Positions 32,708 through 41,913 of a stretch of DNA of 64,000 nucleotides are shown piece by piece (position 1 is the stretch's first letter; each line of letters opens with the position of its first letter). Where the stretch lies: the NCBI GenBank assembly GCA_964569315.1, contig CAZMUZ010000003.1, positions 1 through 64,000 on the forward strand. Reading direction: 5' to 3'. The stretch comes from CADEFF01 sp964569315. GTDB taxonomy: Bacteria > Pseudomonadota > Alphaproteobacteria > Dongiales > Dongiaceae. The notes under the pieces are model-generated. The model was not told the origin of the DNA and ran no database searches. It saw nothing but the letters and a program-made list of their open reading frames with translations. The position numbers were made by a program, and so were the translations under genes.

Positions 32708-33850
32708 TTGTCGGTACCGCTGATTCAGAAGCTGCATGTCGGCTCCTACCTGATTCGCCAGCGCCTCAAGGGCAACGCGCGTTATCCGCTCGTGCTGATG
32801 CTGGAGCCCCTGTTCCGCTGCAACCTCGCCTGCGCCGGCTGCGGCAAGATCGACTATCCGGACGACATCCTGAACAAACGCCTGTCGGTCGAGGACTGCC
32901 TCGGTGCGGTGGACGAGTGCGGCGCGCCGATCGTCTCGATCGCCGGCGGCGAGCCGCTGCTGCACAAGGAAATCCACACCGTCGTCCAGGGCATCATCGA
33001 GCGGCGCAAGTTCGTCTATCTCTGCACCAATGCGCTGCTGCTCGAGAAGAAGATGCATCTCTTCGAGCCGAGCCCCTATTTCTGCTTCTCGATCCACCTC
33101 GACGGCGACAAGGAACGGCACGACAAGGTGGTCTGCCAGGAAGGCGTCTACGACCGGGCGGTGCAGGCGATCAAGGCGGCGCGCGCCAAGGGCTTCCGCG
33201 TGAACGTGAACTGCACGCTCTTCGACGGCGAAGCGCCGGAGCATGTGGCGCATTTCCTCGACACCGCCACCGCGATGGGCGTGAGCGGCATCACGATCTC
33301 GCCGGGCTACGCCTATGAGCGCGCGCCCGACCAGCAGCATTTCCTGAAGCGCAGCGAGACGAAGCAGCTCTTCCGCGACATCTTCAAGCTCGGCCAGGGC
33401 AAGAAGTGGGCGTTCAACCAGTCCGGCCTGTTCCTCGACTTCCTTGCCGGCAACCAGACCTATCACTGCACGCCCTGGGGCAACCCGACGCGCAACGTGT
33501 TCGGCTGGCAGAAGCCTTGCTACCTCTTGGGCGAAGGCTATGTGAAGAGCTTCAAGGAGCTGATGGAGACCACGGCCTGGGACAGCTACGGCACCGGCAA
33601 CTACGAAAAATGCGCCGACTGCATGGTGCATTGCGGCTACGAGGCGACCGCCGTCAACGACACGCTCTCCCATCCGCTGAAGGCGCTGAAGGTCGCGCTC
33701 AAGGGGCCGAAGACCACGGGTCCGATGGCGCCCGAGATCGCGCTCGACAATGCACGGCCGGCCGAGTTCGTGTTCGAGCGCCAGCTCGCCCACCAGATCA
33801 AGACGCTCTCAGCCGAAGGCGCGGGCGAGGCCAAGAGCAGCGCGGCCTAG
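32708..33850 (+). CDS. hpnH: Adenosyl-hopene synthase (radical SAM)
   Basis: HpnH adds the 5-prime-deoxyadenosyl group of S-adenosylmethionine to hopene, giving adenosylhopane, the first step of side-chain building. The 380-residue protein has the radical SAM cluster motif CNLACAGC (C38, C42, C45) and the GGEPLLHKEIHTV segment that binds SAM. A C-terminal part has more cysteines (CADCMVHCGYEA). The start appears to be TTG at 32708, preceded at good spacing by CAGGAG; the N terminus MSVPLIQKLHVGSYLIRQRL is typical of HpnH. The coding end overlaps the end of the convergent hpnG gene by 42 bases. Confidence 0.94.
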   Translation: MSVPLIQKLHVGSYLIRQRLKGNARYPLVLMLEPLFRCNLACAGCGKIDYPDDILNKRLSVEDCLGAVDECGAPIVSIAGGEPLLHKEIHTVVQGIIERRKFVYLCTNALLLEKKMHLFEPSPYFCFSIHLDGDKERHDKVVCQEGVYDRAVQAIKAARAKGFRVNVNCTLFDGEAPEHVAHFLDTATAMGVSGITISPGYAYERAPDQQHFLKRSETKQLFRDIFKLGQGKKWAFNQSGLFLDFLAGNQTYHCTPWGNPTRNVFGWQKPCYLLGEGYVKSFKELMETTAWDSYGTGNYEKCADCMVHCGYEATAVNDTLSHPLKALKVALKGPKTTGPMAPEIALDNARPAEFVFERQLAHQIKTLSAEGAGEAKSSAA

Positions 33851-34483
33851 GGCGGCCTTCGCGCGGGCGCTGTCCCGCGCCAGCGCCGGAAATCCCGCCA
33901 GGTCGCCCGGACGGCGCGCGAGCGCGGCCAGCAGCCGCAGGAAATCCACCCTGCCCTCCTTCCCCAGCGCGGCCAGCGCCGCGCCGGGAATGGCACGCCC
34001 GGCGGGATCGGCGACAGCCCTGACGGCGATGAAGGGACGGCCCGCCTCGGCGGCCGCTTCGGCGAGCGGCAGGCTCTCCATGTCGAGCGCCGCGGCCCCG
34101 CTCTCCGCAAAGAGACGGGCCTTGGCATCCGGCGTCGCGACCACCTCGGCCGTGCCGAGGAGCGCGCCGCCGCGAGCGCGCTCATCCTTCAGGACCGAGA
34201 GCAGCTCGGCGCGCGCCCCGATATCGGCCGCGTAGCTGCGGCCCTCCGCATCGACGATTTTATCGGCCAGCAGAAGATCGCCGGGGAGGAGCGCCGGATC
34301 GAGCCCGCCCGCGACCCCGAAGCTCACCAGCAGCTCCGCGCCCGCCCCGAGGAGCGCCGCCGCCTCGCGGCGCGCGCGCGCCGGCTCGGCGGCGGCGGTG
34401 CGTACCGTCATATTGCCGAAACGATACGGCGCGAGGATCGCGGCTTCGAAAGGCAGTCCGACCAGAACGCCGAGCCGCCTCAC
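33809..34483 (-). CDS. hpnG: Hopanoid-associated phosphorylase (nucleosidase-type)
   Basis: HpnG removes adenine from adenosylhopane, leading to ribosylhopane-type intermediates of bacteriohopanetetrol. The 224-residue protein belongs to the MTA/SAH nucleosidase fold. It has LLVSFGVAGGLDPALLPGDLLLADKIV (nucleoside phosphorylase core), and ALDMESLPLAEAAAEAGRPF with the ribose-binding Met-Glu pair. The start is a GTG at 34481-34483 that overlaps the shc stop codon (GTGA), so translation is coupled. It is last in the minus-strand hopanoid operon, and its tail overlaps the end of hpnH on the opposite strand by 42 bases. Confidence 0.9.
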   Translation of the reverse strand: MRRLGVLVGLPFEAAILAPYRFGNMTVRTAAAEPARARREAAALLGAGAELLVSFGVAGGLDPALLPGDLLLADKIVDAEGRSYAADIGARAELLSVLKDERARGGALLGTAEVVATPDAKARLFAESGAAALDMESLPLAEAAAEAGRPFIAVRAVADPAGRAIPGAALAALGKEGRVDFLRLLAALARRPGDLAGFPALARDSARAKAALGRAALGLARAFG

Positions 34484-36435
34484 ATTCCCCACGCGACCTT
34501 GCGCTCGTTGCTGCGCTGGAGATTGCGATAGCGCGCCATGGCCCAGAGCGGGAAATAGGCGCTGTAGCCGTGATAGCGGAGATAGAAGACGCGCGGGAAG
34601 CCCACCGCCGTGTACCAGGGCTCTTCCCATTTCTCACCCTCGCGCGGGGCCTGTTCGAGGAAGGCGATGCCGCGGCGCACGGCCGGGCTGTCGACCTCGC
34701 CCGCCGCCATCAGCCCCATCACCGCCCAGGCGGTCTGCGACGGCGTGCTGGCCTTGGCTTCGCCCTTGCGATCCTTCCAGTAGGTGGCGCCGTCCTCGCC
34801 CCAGCCGCCGTCCGGCCGCTGACGGGCGAGCATCCAGTCCACCGCCTTGCGGATATGGGGCGCTTCCATATCCTCGCCGGCCGCGTTGAGCGCGGTCAGC
34901 GCCGACCAGGTGCCGTAGATGTAATTGGTGCCCCAACGGCCGAACCAGGAGCCGTCCGGCTCCTGCTCGCGCTTCAGATAGTCGACCGCGCGCCGAAGCG
35001 CACCGCCCTCGCCGCCGCCTTGGCCGATCTGGGCGAGGAAGCCGATGCAGCGCGCCGTCACATCGATGGTCGGCGGGTCGAGCAGCGCGCCATGGTCGGC
35101 GAAGGGAATGTGGTTCAGGTAGTAATGCGTGTTGTCGGCATCGAAGGCGCCCCAGCCGCCGTTCTTGCTCTGCATGCCGATGATCCATTCCGCCGCGCGA
35201 TCGATCGACCGCTTCACGCGGGGGTCGGTCTCGGCGCGCCGGCTGCGGGCGAGCGCCATGCCGACGACGGCGGTGTCGTCCACGTCGGGATAATGGGCGT
35301 TGCGGAACTGGAACGCCCAGCCGCCCGGCCGCACCCCGGCGCGCCGGTTGGTCCAGTCGCCCTCGAGGTCGAGGATCTGCCGCTCCAGCAGCCACTCGGT
35401 GGTGCTGTCGAACTTCGGATCGGCGCCGTCGGACCCCGCCTCCATCACGGCATGGAGCGCAAGGCCGGTGTCCCAGATCGGCGACAGGCAGGGCTGGCAG
35501 TAGGTTTCGCCTTCCTTGCGGGTGATGAGCTTGCGCACCGCCGCCATCGCGATCGCGCGATGCGGATGGTCCTTGGCGTAGCCGAGCGTGTCGAAGGCCA
35601 TGACCGCGTTCGCCATGGCGGGATAGATCGCGCCCAGCCCGTCATCGCCATTGAGCCGCGGCAGGATGAACTCGAGCGCCTTCTGGATCGACCGATGGCG
35701 GCGGGTGCGCTCGAAGAGCGGCTCGATCGGCCGCAGGACCTTGTCGAGCAGCAGGAACATGTCGCCCCAGCGGCTGCCGGTCGGGTTGATGAGGTAGCGC
35801 TTCTCCTCGAAGGGCGGCGTCACGAAGAGCTCCGACACGCCGATCCGCTTCGGATTGCGGGCCTGCGGCTTCTTCGCCATCAGGATCAGCAGCGGCACGA
35901 TCACCGTGCGCGACCAGTAGGCGACCTTGTCGATATGGAACGGCGCCCATTTCGGCAGCAGCATGATCTCGACCGGCATCACCGGCACCGCCCGCCACGG
36001 CACCTGGCCGAAGAGCGCGAGCTGGATGCGTGTGAAGACGTTGGCCCGCGCGGCGCCGCCGAAATCGAGGATCGCCTTGCGCGCGCGCTGCATATGCGGC
36101 GCGTCGGGATCGTCGCCGGCGAGCTTCAGCGCGTAATAGGCCTTGACCGACGCGCTGATGTTGAAATCGCCCGCATGGAAGAGCGGCCAGCCGCCATGCT
36201 TGCCCTGGATGCGCCTGAGATAGCGCGCGAGGTCCTCCTGGAGCGGCTGGTCGATCTCGTCCAGAAAATGCTCGAGCAGGATGTATTCGGCCGGGATGGT
36301 CGCGTCGGCCTCGAGCTCGTAGCACCATTCGCCCGCGGAGCCGCGCTTCGATTCGAGCGTAGCCTTGACCTCCTCGACCGTGCGGTCGAGCCTGCCGAGG
36401 TCCGGGTAGGTGGCGATGCTGCTGCTGTCGTCCAT
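34480..36435 (-). CDS. shc: Squalene-hopene cyclase
   Basis: The 651-residue enzyme cyclises squalene to hopene and hopanol at the inner face of the membrane. The catalytic DxDDTA motif is DVDDTA at about 384-389, whose middle aspartate protonates the substrate. Several QW repeats are visible, for instance GMQSKNGGWGAFDADNTHYY and LKREQEPDGSWFGRWGTNY, and the C terminus holds YYLRYHGYSAYFPLWAMARY. The length is normal for the family. The ATG at 36433-36435 gives the usual short N terminus. The stop overlaps the start of hpnG (GTGA). hpnE ends eleven bases before the shc start. Confidence 0.96.
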   Translation of the reverse strand: MDDSSSIATYPDLGRLDRTVEEVKATLESKRGSAGEWCYELEADATIPAEYILLEHFLDEIDQPLQEDLARYLRRIQGKHGGWPLFHAGDFNISASVKAYYALKLAGDDPDAPHMQRARKAILDFGGAARANVFTRIQLALFGQVPWRAVPVMPVEIMLLPKWAPFHIDKVAYWSRTVIVPLLILMAKKPQARNPKRIGVSELFVTPPFEEKRYLINPTGSRWGDMFLLLDKVLRPIEPLFERTRRHRSIQKALEFILPRLNGDDGLGAIYPAMANAVMAFDTLGYAKDHPHRAIAMAAVRKLITRKEGETYCQPCLSPIWDTGLALHAVMEAGSDGADPKFDSTTEWLLERQILDLEGDWTNRRAGVRPGGWAFQFRNAHYPDVDDTAVVGMALARSRRAETDPRVKRSIDRAAEWIIGMQSKNGGWGAFDADNTHYYLNHIPFADHGALLDPPTIDVTARCIGFLAQIGQGGGEGGALRRAVDYLKREQEPDGSWFGRWGTNYIYGTWSALTALNAAGEDMEAPHIRKAVDWMLARQRPDGGWGEDGATYWKDRKGEAKASTPSQTAWAVMGLMAAGEVDSPAVRRGIAFLEQAPREGEKWEEPWYTAVGFPRVFYLRYHGYSAYFPLWAMARYRNLQRSNERKVAWGM

Positions 36436-36446
36436 CGGTCTTCGCG

Positions 36447-37775
36447 TCAAATGGCCTGTCTGTCGAGCGTTCCCGCCGCTTCCCGGCCCATAAACGAGCG
36501 CGCCGGACGCTGTCCGGCGGCGGCACGGATCAAGGTTGCGGCATGGAAGCCCGACCGGATAGCCCCTTCGATGGTCGCAGGCAAGCCCGTTTCCGTCCAA
36601 TCCCCGGCCAAAAACAGGTTTTCGAGCCCGGTCTGGGCCTCGGGACGGCGAGAAAGGGCGGCCGGCACCTGAGCAAAGGTCGCAAGCTTCTCCTTGATGA
36701 TCCGGTAGGGCGGCAGGGCGGCCCCCGGTTGGTTAACGGCCTTCGCCACGTCCTGCCACAACATTGACGCCAGCCGCTCGGCCGGTTCGTCGACGAGGGC
36801 GTCGGCGGCGCTCACCGTCACGCTCGCCACGTCGCCCCGGAAGAAGACCCATTGCGCCACGCCGCCGACGAGGGCGAGGAAGGGGATCCCGTTCTCCGGT
36901 TCGAACGGCCGGGCGAGACGGAAATGCGCATTGAGGATGGCGCGCGTGCCCTCCGGGACCGCCAGCCCCGGCAGCAGCTCGGCCGCGATCTGCGGCGGCA
37001 CCGCCAGGATCAGCCGGTCCTCCGGGCCGAGCTCGACCGTCTCGGCGCCGAAGACGAGCCGGCGCACGCGACGATCGTCGGCCTCGAGGGCGCGGAGCCG
37101 CTGGTTGAAGCGGAGCTCGACGCCCGCCGCCTCGAGGCGCCGAATCGCCGGCAGCACGAAGCTCTCCGAGAGGCCATCGCGGGCGATGAGCGCGCGGCAG
37201 GCCTCGCCGCCCCGCGCGAAGCTGAGGCGGAGCATCCGGCCGAGCAGCCAGGCAGCACCGTCCTTCATCGCGGTATTGAGCACGGCGACGGTGAGCGGCT
37301 CGATCATCCGGCGCGCGATCGGGGAGGCGGGATCGACGATCTCGGCGACGGTCCGCTCGCGCCCGGCGAAGAGGAGGCGCGGGATCGCAAGATAGTCGGC
37401 AAGGCCGGTCCCCGGCACGCGACGGTCGCGGGCGAGGATCCACCAGGGCAGCCGGCCGGCATTGGGCCGCACGCACCAGCGCTCGCCGGTCGCGAGGTCG
37501 AGGAAGGGGAAGCGCGCCTCGTCGAGCTCGATCATGCTGCCGCGGGCGCCGACCAGATCGAGATAGGCGAGCGACGCGCCGTTGGCGCTGAACAGCATGT
37601 GATTGCCGTTGTCGATGCGCCGCCCGATCTCGCGGTCGTCATAGGAACGGCAGCGGCCGCCGGCATGGCCGGCCGCCTCGTAGAGCCGCACCCGGCCCGC
37701 CTCGCTCAGCGAAAGCGCGGCGCTGAGGCCGGCGAGCCCGGCCCCGACGATGTGGCAGACGCCGGAGCTCCGCAT
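36447..37775 (-). CDS. hpnE: Hydroxysqualene dehydroxylase (FAD-dependent)
   Basis: HpnE reduces hydroxysqualene to squalene, the third step of the HpnC-D-E route. The 442-residue flavoprotein begins with the FAD-binding motif VCHIVGAGLAGLSAALSLSEAG, then YEAAGHAGGRCRSYDD, as in phytoene-desaturase-like amine oxidases. The C terminus carries the second FAD segment, NLFLAGDWTETGLPATIEGA. Its ATG shares one base with the stop codon of hpnD (TGATG), and shc starts eleven bases after its end. Confidence 0.93.
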   Translation of the reverse strand: MRSSGVCHIVGAGLAGLSAALSLSEAGRVRLYEAAGHAGGRCRSYDDREIGRRIDNGNHMLFSANGASLAYLDLVGARGSMIELDEARFPFLDLATGERWCVRPNAGRLPWWILARDRRVPGTGLADYLAIPRLLFAGRERTVAEIVDPASPIARRMIEPLTVAVLNTAMKDGAAWLLGRMLRLSFARGGEACRALIARDGLSESFVLPAIRRLEAAGVELRFNQRLRALEADDRRVRRLVFGAETVELGPEDRLILAVPPQIAAELLPGLAVPEGTRAILNAHFRLARPFEPENGIPFLALVGGVAQWVFFRGDVASVTVSAADALVDEPAERLASMLWQDVAKAVNQPGAALPPYRIIKEKLATFAQVPAALSRRPEAQTGLENLFLAGDWTETGLPATIEGAIRSGFHAATLIRAAAGQRPARSFMGREAAGTLDRQAI

Positions 37776-38635
37776 CACCGGAGGTTCCCGAGGGCGATCC
37801 GCAGCTTTTCCCATTTGCCGAGCCGCACCGGCTGCGCCGTGGCGAAGCCTTCGTCCCGCAACCGCTCCAGCAGGCGGTGGTAGATCGCATGAATGATACG
37901 GGCAGGCTTGAGCTCGCGCCGCGGCAAATGGGCGAGCGTCGCGGTCGCTTCGGCGAACCGGCGCTCGGCGCGCTCGGCGACCGCCGCGCAGACGCCGGCA
38001 AGACCGGGATGGTCCAGGGCCAAGGCGGGCTTCGCCGGCACCGCGAAGCGATCCAGCAGCTCGCGCGGGAGATAGAGCCGATCGACCTCGGCATCCTCGC
38101 GCAGGTCGCGCAGCAGGTTGGTGAGCTGCACCGCTTCGCCGAGCTCCGTGGCGAGCCGGTCGCCGGCCGGCTGCGGCGCGCCGAAAACCCGCACCGAAAG
38201 CCGCCCCACCGCGCCCGCGACGCGCGCGCAATAGAGCTCGAGCTCGGCCATCGGCGGCGCCTGGATCGGCCCGTTCGCATCCATCTCGACGCCGTCGATC
38301 ACGGCCTGGAAATCCTCGCGGCGGAGAGCGAAATCGCGCACCGGCTGGAGCAGCGCGCGGGCGATCGGATCGGCGGGCCGGCCCTCATAGAGCCGGTCGA
38401 TCTCGCCGCGCCATTCGGCGAGCGCCACACGCTTGCGCTCGTTCGGAAGATCGCCGTCGGCGATATCGTCCACGACGCGGCAGAAGGCATAGACCGCGAA
38501 CATCGCGTCGCGCTTCGCGCGCGGCAGCAACCGCATCGCCCAATAGAAGGAGGTGCGCGCCTTGAGCACGCGCGCGGCGATTTCCGCCCGGTCGCCGGCC
38601 GCCGTCATCCCGGCTTGCATCGCGCCCGTGCTCAT
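37775..38635 (-). CDS. hpnD: Presqualene diphosphate synthase
   Basis: HpnD condenses two farnesyl diphosphates to presqualene diphosphate, the first step of squalene formation. The 286-residue protein is a trans-isoprenyl diphosphate synthase with the two aspartate-rich motifs: AFCRVVDDIADGD and NLLRDLREDAEVDRLYLPRE. The first ATG at 38635 precedes further possible ATGs at 38608, and conserved sequence begins at ARTSFYWAMRLLPRAKRDAM. Upstream is a 98-base AT-rich gap after hpnA that may hold an internal promoter. Downstream it is coupled to hpnE. Confidence 0.93.
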   Translation of the reverse strand: MSTGAMQAGMTAAGDRAEIAARVLKARTSFYWAMRLLPRAKRDAMFAVYAFCRVVDDIADGDLPNERKRVALAEWRGEIDRLYEGRPADPIARALLQPVRDFALRREDFQAVIDGVEMDANGPIQAPPMAELELYCARVAGAVGRLSVRVFGAPQPAGDRLATELGEAVQLTNLLRDLREDAEVDRLYLPRELLDRFAVPAKPALALDHPGLAGVCAAVAERAERRFAEATATLAHLPRRELKPARIIHAIYHRLLERLRDEGFATAQPVRLGKWEKLRIALGNLR

Positions 38636-38687
38636 TTTGCCGATCTCATCCCGTGACGGCGCTCGCCCTAGCGCCCGTTAACCTCGG

Positions 38688-38715
38688 AGGATAGCCGAGC
38701 ATGATCGGGAGGCAA
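38688..38715 (-). promoter_or_regulatory. Possible internal promoter before hpnD
   Basis: In the gap between hpnA and hpnD, the minus strand reads TTGCCT, 16 bases, TATCCT, a plausible alphaproteobacterial -35/-10 pair. The neighbouring DNA is unusually AT-rich (TCTATATAATAC just before, overlapping the hpnA end). It would drive hpnD-hpnE-shc-hpnG apart from the upstream genes. Only pattern evidence. Confidence 0.3.
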
Positions 38716-38733
38716 TGGCAAAATTGCATTGTA

Positions 38734-39753
38734 TTATATAGACTTATTAGAGGCGACCGGGCGCGTGAGCAGATTGCGCCGGGCGAAATCGACGATCGCG
38801 TCGCGCAGCGTCTCGGCGATCGGGCGCGGCTCGAAGCCGAGCTCGGCCGACGCCTTGCGATGGTCGAAGATCATCGGGCTGCCGGCGAGCCGCACGCCGG
38901 TCAGGGGTGCCACAGGCCGACGCTTGGTCGCCCAGGCGAGCGTCTCGAACAGGACCGCCGACAGATAGGCGAGGGCATAGGGCACGCGCCGCTTCGGCAT
39001 CACGAGGCCGGTCAGCCGCTCGAGCTCCGCCAGCAGGGCGGAAAAGCGCAGATTGTGGCCGCCGAGGATGTAGTTCTCGCCCGTCTGGCCGCGCTCGGCC
39101 GCGAGGATATGGCCGAGTGCGGCATCGCGCGCATCCACCAGATTGCATTCCCAGTCGAGATAGGCGGGCGAGCGGCCGTTCAGATAGTCGAGCAGCATGC
39201 GCGAGGGCGGCGTCAGATGGCGATCGCCCGGCCCGATCGGCATGGTCGGGTTGACGATGACGATCGGCATGCCGGACGCCGCGGCGGCGAAGGCGGCGCG
39301 CTCGGCGAGGAACTTGGATCGACAGTACGGGCCGGGCATGTCCTCGAGGCGCGCGGGCGCCGAGTTTTCGTCGATCACCGATCCGTTCGTCCGCCGCACG
39401 CCCTTCAGGATCGATTCGGTCGAGGTATAGACGACGCGCGGCGTCTTCGCCGTCCGCGCCGCCTCCAGAACCGCGAGCGTGCCGTGATAGTTGAGCTCGA
39501 GGAAGCTCTGCGGCCGCGCCGCCCAGAGATCGGGATTGGCCGCCAGATGATAGAGGCACCCGACGCCCTCGAGCGCGCTCGCCAGGGCGGCGGCATCGAG
39601 GATCGAACCCTTGCGGACCTCGACCCCGTCCGGAAGCTCGGGCGCGCCGGCGATATCGAGCACGCGCACCTTCGTGCCGCGCCCGTGCAGCAGGCGGGCG
39701 AGATGGCTGCCGATGAAGCCGCCGCCGCCGGTGACCAGCGCAATCCCGGTCAT
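38734..39753 (-). CDS. hpnA: Hopanoid-associated sugar epimerase
   Basis: A 339-residue extended short-chain dehydrogenase close to nucleoside-diphosphate-sugar epimerases. It starts IALVTGGGGFIGSHLARLLHGRG (NAD-binding GGxGxxG motif) and has the catalytic triad with Ser in VVYTSTESIL and Tyr-x3-Lys in GPYCRSKFLAE. The name HpnA follows its steady presence in hopanoid clusters; the exact step in hopanoid side-chain building is not established. It lies 13 bases after hpnC and 98 bases before hpnD, on the same strand. Confidence 0.9.
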   Translation of the reverse strand: MTGIALVTGGGGFIGSHLARLLHGRGTKVRVLDIAGAPELPDGVEVRKGSILDAAALASALEGVGCLYHLAANPDLWAARPQSFLELNYHGTLAVLEAARTAKTPRVVYTSTESILKGVRRTNGSVIDENSAPARLEDMPGPYCRSKFLAERAAFAAAASGMPIVIVNPTMPIGPGDRHLTPPSRMLLDYLNGRSPAYLDWECNLVDARDAALGHILAAERGQTGENYILGGHNLRFSALLAELERLTGLVMPKRRVPYALAYLSAVLFETLAWATKRRPVAPLTGVRLAGSPMIFDHRKASAELGFEPRPIAETLRDAIVDFARRNLLTRPVASNKSI

Positions 39754-39766
39754 GCAGGGCCGATCG

Positions 39767-40636
39767 TCATGTGCGGGGGCCGAAGAGGGCGCGGGGACCG
39801 AACAGGGCATGGCCGACGCCCCAGAGCCCGGCCGAGAGAAAGGCGGGCCTGGAGAGAACGACGCGCTCGGCCAGCGGATCGCGGCGACGCAGCTCCTCCG
39901 CGAGGCGCCGGGAGATACGCCAGATGAAGGCGGCTTCCATGGCGAAGCGGCGATCGCGGAACTGGGAGGCGAGCGGGCGGGCGTCGCGAACCAGCAGGGC
40001 CGTTTCGTCGAGCAGCCGGTCGAGCACGCGCCGGAGCCCGGGCGTCGCGCGCGGCCGGTCGAGATCCTCGATCCCGCTTCCTTCCGCGGCGAGCCACGGT
40101 TCCGGCAGATAGACACGGTCGAGATTGCGATAGTCCGCCTGGCAGTCCTGCAGGTGGTTCAGCACCTGGAGCGCATTGCAGAGCGCGTCGGACGCGGCAT
40201 AGCAGCGGCGATCCTCGCCATGGAGATCGACGAGATAGCGTCCGACCGGCGCCGCCGAGCGGATGCAATAGCCCATCAGATCCTCCCAGTCGCGATAGCG
40301 CCCCTTGACCGCATCCTGCTTGAAGGCATCGATGAGATCGAGCCCATGGCGCGCCGGCACGCCGGTTTCGGCGAGGCTCTCGCGCAGGCGATGCGCCTTG
40401 GCGAAGGCGGCGGGATCGCCGGCCCCTTCGGCGAGCGCGCGGGCGAAGCCTTCGAGCCGCGCGACCTTGTCGGCGGGCGCCAGGCCCGGATTGTCGGCGA
40501 TGTCGTCGATCGCGCGGGCGAAGGCGTAGAAGCGCGCGACATGGGGCCGCAGACGCGCCGGCAGCAGCCAGGACCCGACCGGAAAATTCTCGTCGCCGGC
40601 GCCTTTGCCGGACGGGGTTTCGACTGTGGCCTGCAT
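39767..40636 (-). CDS. hpnC: Hydroxysqualene synthase
   Basis: HpnC converts presqualene diphosphate to hydroxysqualene, the second step of the three-enzyme squalene route. The 289-residue protein is a relative of HpnD with both aspartate-rich regions: FARAIDDIADNPGL and VLNHLQDCQADYRNLDRVYLP. The region starts FPVGSWLLPARLRPHVARFY, characteristic for HpnC. The gene is 44 bases after hpnB and 13 bases before hpnA. Confidence 0.93.
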   Translation of the reverse strand: MQATVETPSGKGAGDENFPVGSWLLPARLRPHVARFYAFARAIDDIADNPGLAPADKVARLEGFARALAEGAGDPAAFAKAHRLRESLAETGVPARHGLDLIDAFKQDAVKGRYRDWEDLMGYCIRSAAPVGRYLVDLHGEDRRCYAASDALCNALQVLNHLQDCQADYRNLDRVYLPEPWLAAEGSGIEDLDRPRATPGLRRVLDRLLDETALLVRDARPLASQFRDRRFAMEAAFIWRISRRLAEELRRRDPLAERVVLSRPAFLSAGLWGVGHALFGPRALFGPRT

Positions 40637-40680
40637 CGCCCTGATGTCCTAGCGCGACCGGCCGGAGGATGCCAGCCGCG

Positions 40681-41907
40681 TCATTCGGCCGCCGGACGGC
40701 CGGCGCTCTCGCGCTCGCGGGCGCCGCTCCGCGCATAGTCGCGCCCTTTCCAGCGATTGCCGCCGACGAACCAGTAGCGGCGCGCGGAATCGAGGGTCAT
40801 CAGCGTGTAGAGCGATGCCGAGAGCGGCAGCAGGACGGCTTCCCACGAACGGCGGCCGTAATAGGCGAGCATCGGCAGATAGGAGGCAGCCATGGCGAGA
40901 TAGGCGACGCCGGCGAGCAGGCCCGCCAGCCGATCGCCATGCCAGGGCAGCGCGACGAGGATCAGGGGCGGTGCCAGATAAAGCAGCGCCATGCCCAGTA
41001 TCGTGCCGATCAGCAGCAGGACGGAATGACGAAGCTGGGTGAAAGCGGAGCGCGCCACCATCATCCAGATCGGCGCGAGCCGGTCATAGACGCGAAGGCT
41101 CAACGTCTCGGCGGCAAGGCCGATCCACAGGCGCCCGCCGCTCCGCTTCACCGCACGGGCGAGCGCGCAATCGTCGATCAGACGCCCGCGAATGGCGGCG
41201 ATGCCGCCGAGCGCGGCGAGGGGCCGCGCGCGCACCAGCACGCAACCGCCGGCGGCGGCGGCGGTGCCGCGCTTCGGATCGGCCGCCCAGGCGAAGGGGT
41301 AGAGCTTCTGGAAGAAATAGACGAAGGCCGGGATCAGGAGCCGCTCCCAGACGGTCCCGCAATGGAGCCGCGCCATCAGCGAGACGAGGTCGTAGCGGCC
41401 GGCTTCCGCCTGCCGCATCAGGCGATCGAGCGTATCGGGCCCGTGGCGGATGTCGGCGTCGGTGAGGAAAAGCCAGTCCGCCGCACCGCCGGCCTTCGCC
41501 GCCTCGATGCCCTGCGCGACCGCCCAGAGCTTGCCGGTCCAGCCGGGGGCGAGCGGCTTTCCGGCCAGCACCGAGAGGCGTCCGCTGCCGTCGCGTGCGG
41601 CCAGCGCCCGCGCGATCTCGCCGGTGCCGTCGTCGCTGCCGTCATCCACCAGGACGATCCGGAACGGGCCGTCATAACGCTGGCCGAGCAGCCCTTCGAG
41701 CGTGGCCGCGATCGTCGCCGCCTCGTCGCGTGCCGGCACGATGGCGGTAACCGAGGGCCAGTGCGCCGGCGCGGGCAGGCCCTGCGGCAGCCGCTCGCGG
41801 GCGCGCCAGAAGCCGCCATGCAGCAGCAGCAGATAGAGCCAGGCGAGCAGCGCGAGCGCCGCCACGGCCTCGAGCGCGATCTGCAAGGTCGTGCCGTCGC
41901 CCGCCAT
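40681..41907 (-). CDS. hpnB: Hopene-associated glycosyltransferase
   Basis: A 408-residue family 2 glycosyltransferase with an N-terminal membrane helix (AVAALALLAWLYLLLLHGG). The GT2 core is VTAIVPARDEAATIAATL, with VLVDDGSDDGT and WLFLTDADIRHGP giving the DxD-type metal site. Three or four C-terminal membrane helices follow (LLLIGTILGMALLYLAPPL and others). HpnB proteins occur in hopanoid clusters and are thought to modify a hopanoid or carrier; the reaction is not proven. The copD gene ends six bases before it, so the genes are probably in one transcript. Confidence 0.9.
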   Translation of the reverse strand: MAGDGTTLQIALEAVAALALLAWLYLLLLHGGFWRARERLPQGLPAPAHWPSVTAIVPARDEAATIAATLEGLLGQRYDGPFRIVLVDDGSDDGTGEIARALAARDGSGRLSVLAGKPLAPGWTGKLWAVAQGIEAAKAGGAADWLFLTDADIRHGPDTLDRLMRQAEAGRYDLVSLMARLHCGTVWERLLIPAFVYFFQKLYPFAWAADPKRGTAAAAGGCVLVRARPLAALGGIAAIRGRLIDDCALARAVKRSGGRLWIGLAAETLSLRVYDRLAPIWMMVARSAFTQLRHSVLLLIGTILGMALLYLAPPLILVALPWHGDRLAGLLAGVAYLAMAASYLPMLAYYGRRSWEAVLLPLSASLYTLMTLDSARRYWFVGGNRWKGRDYARSGARERESAGRPAAE

Positions 41908-41913
41908 GCCGGA

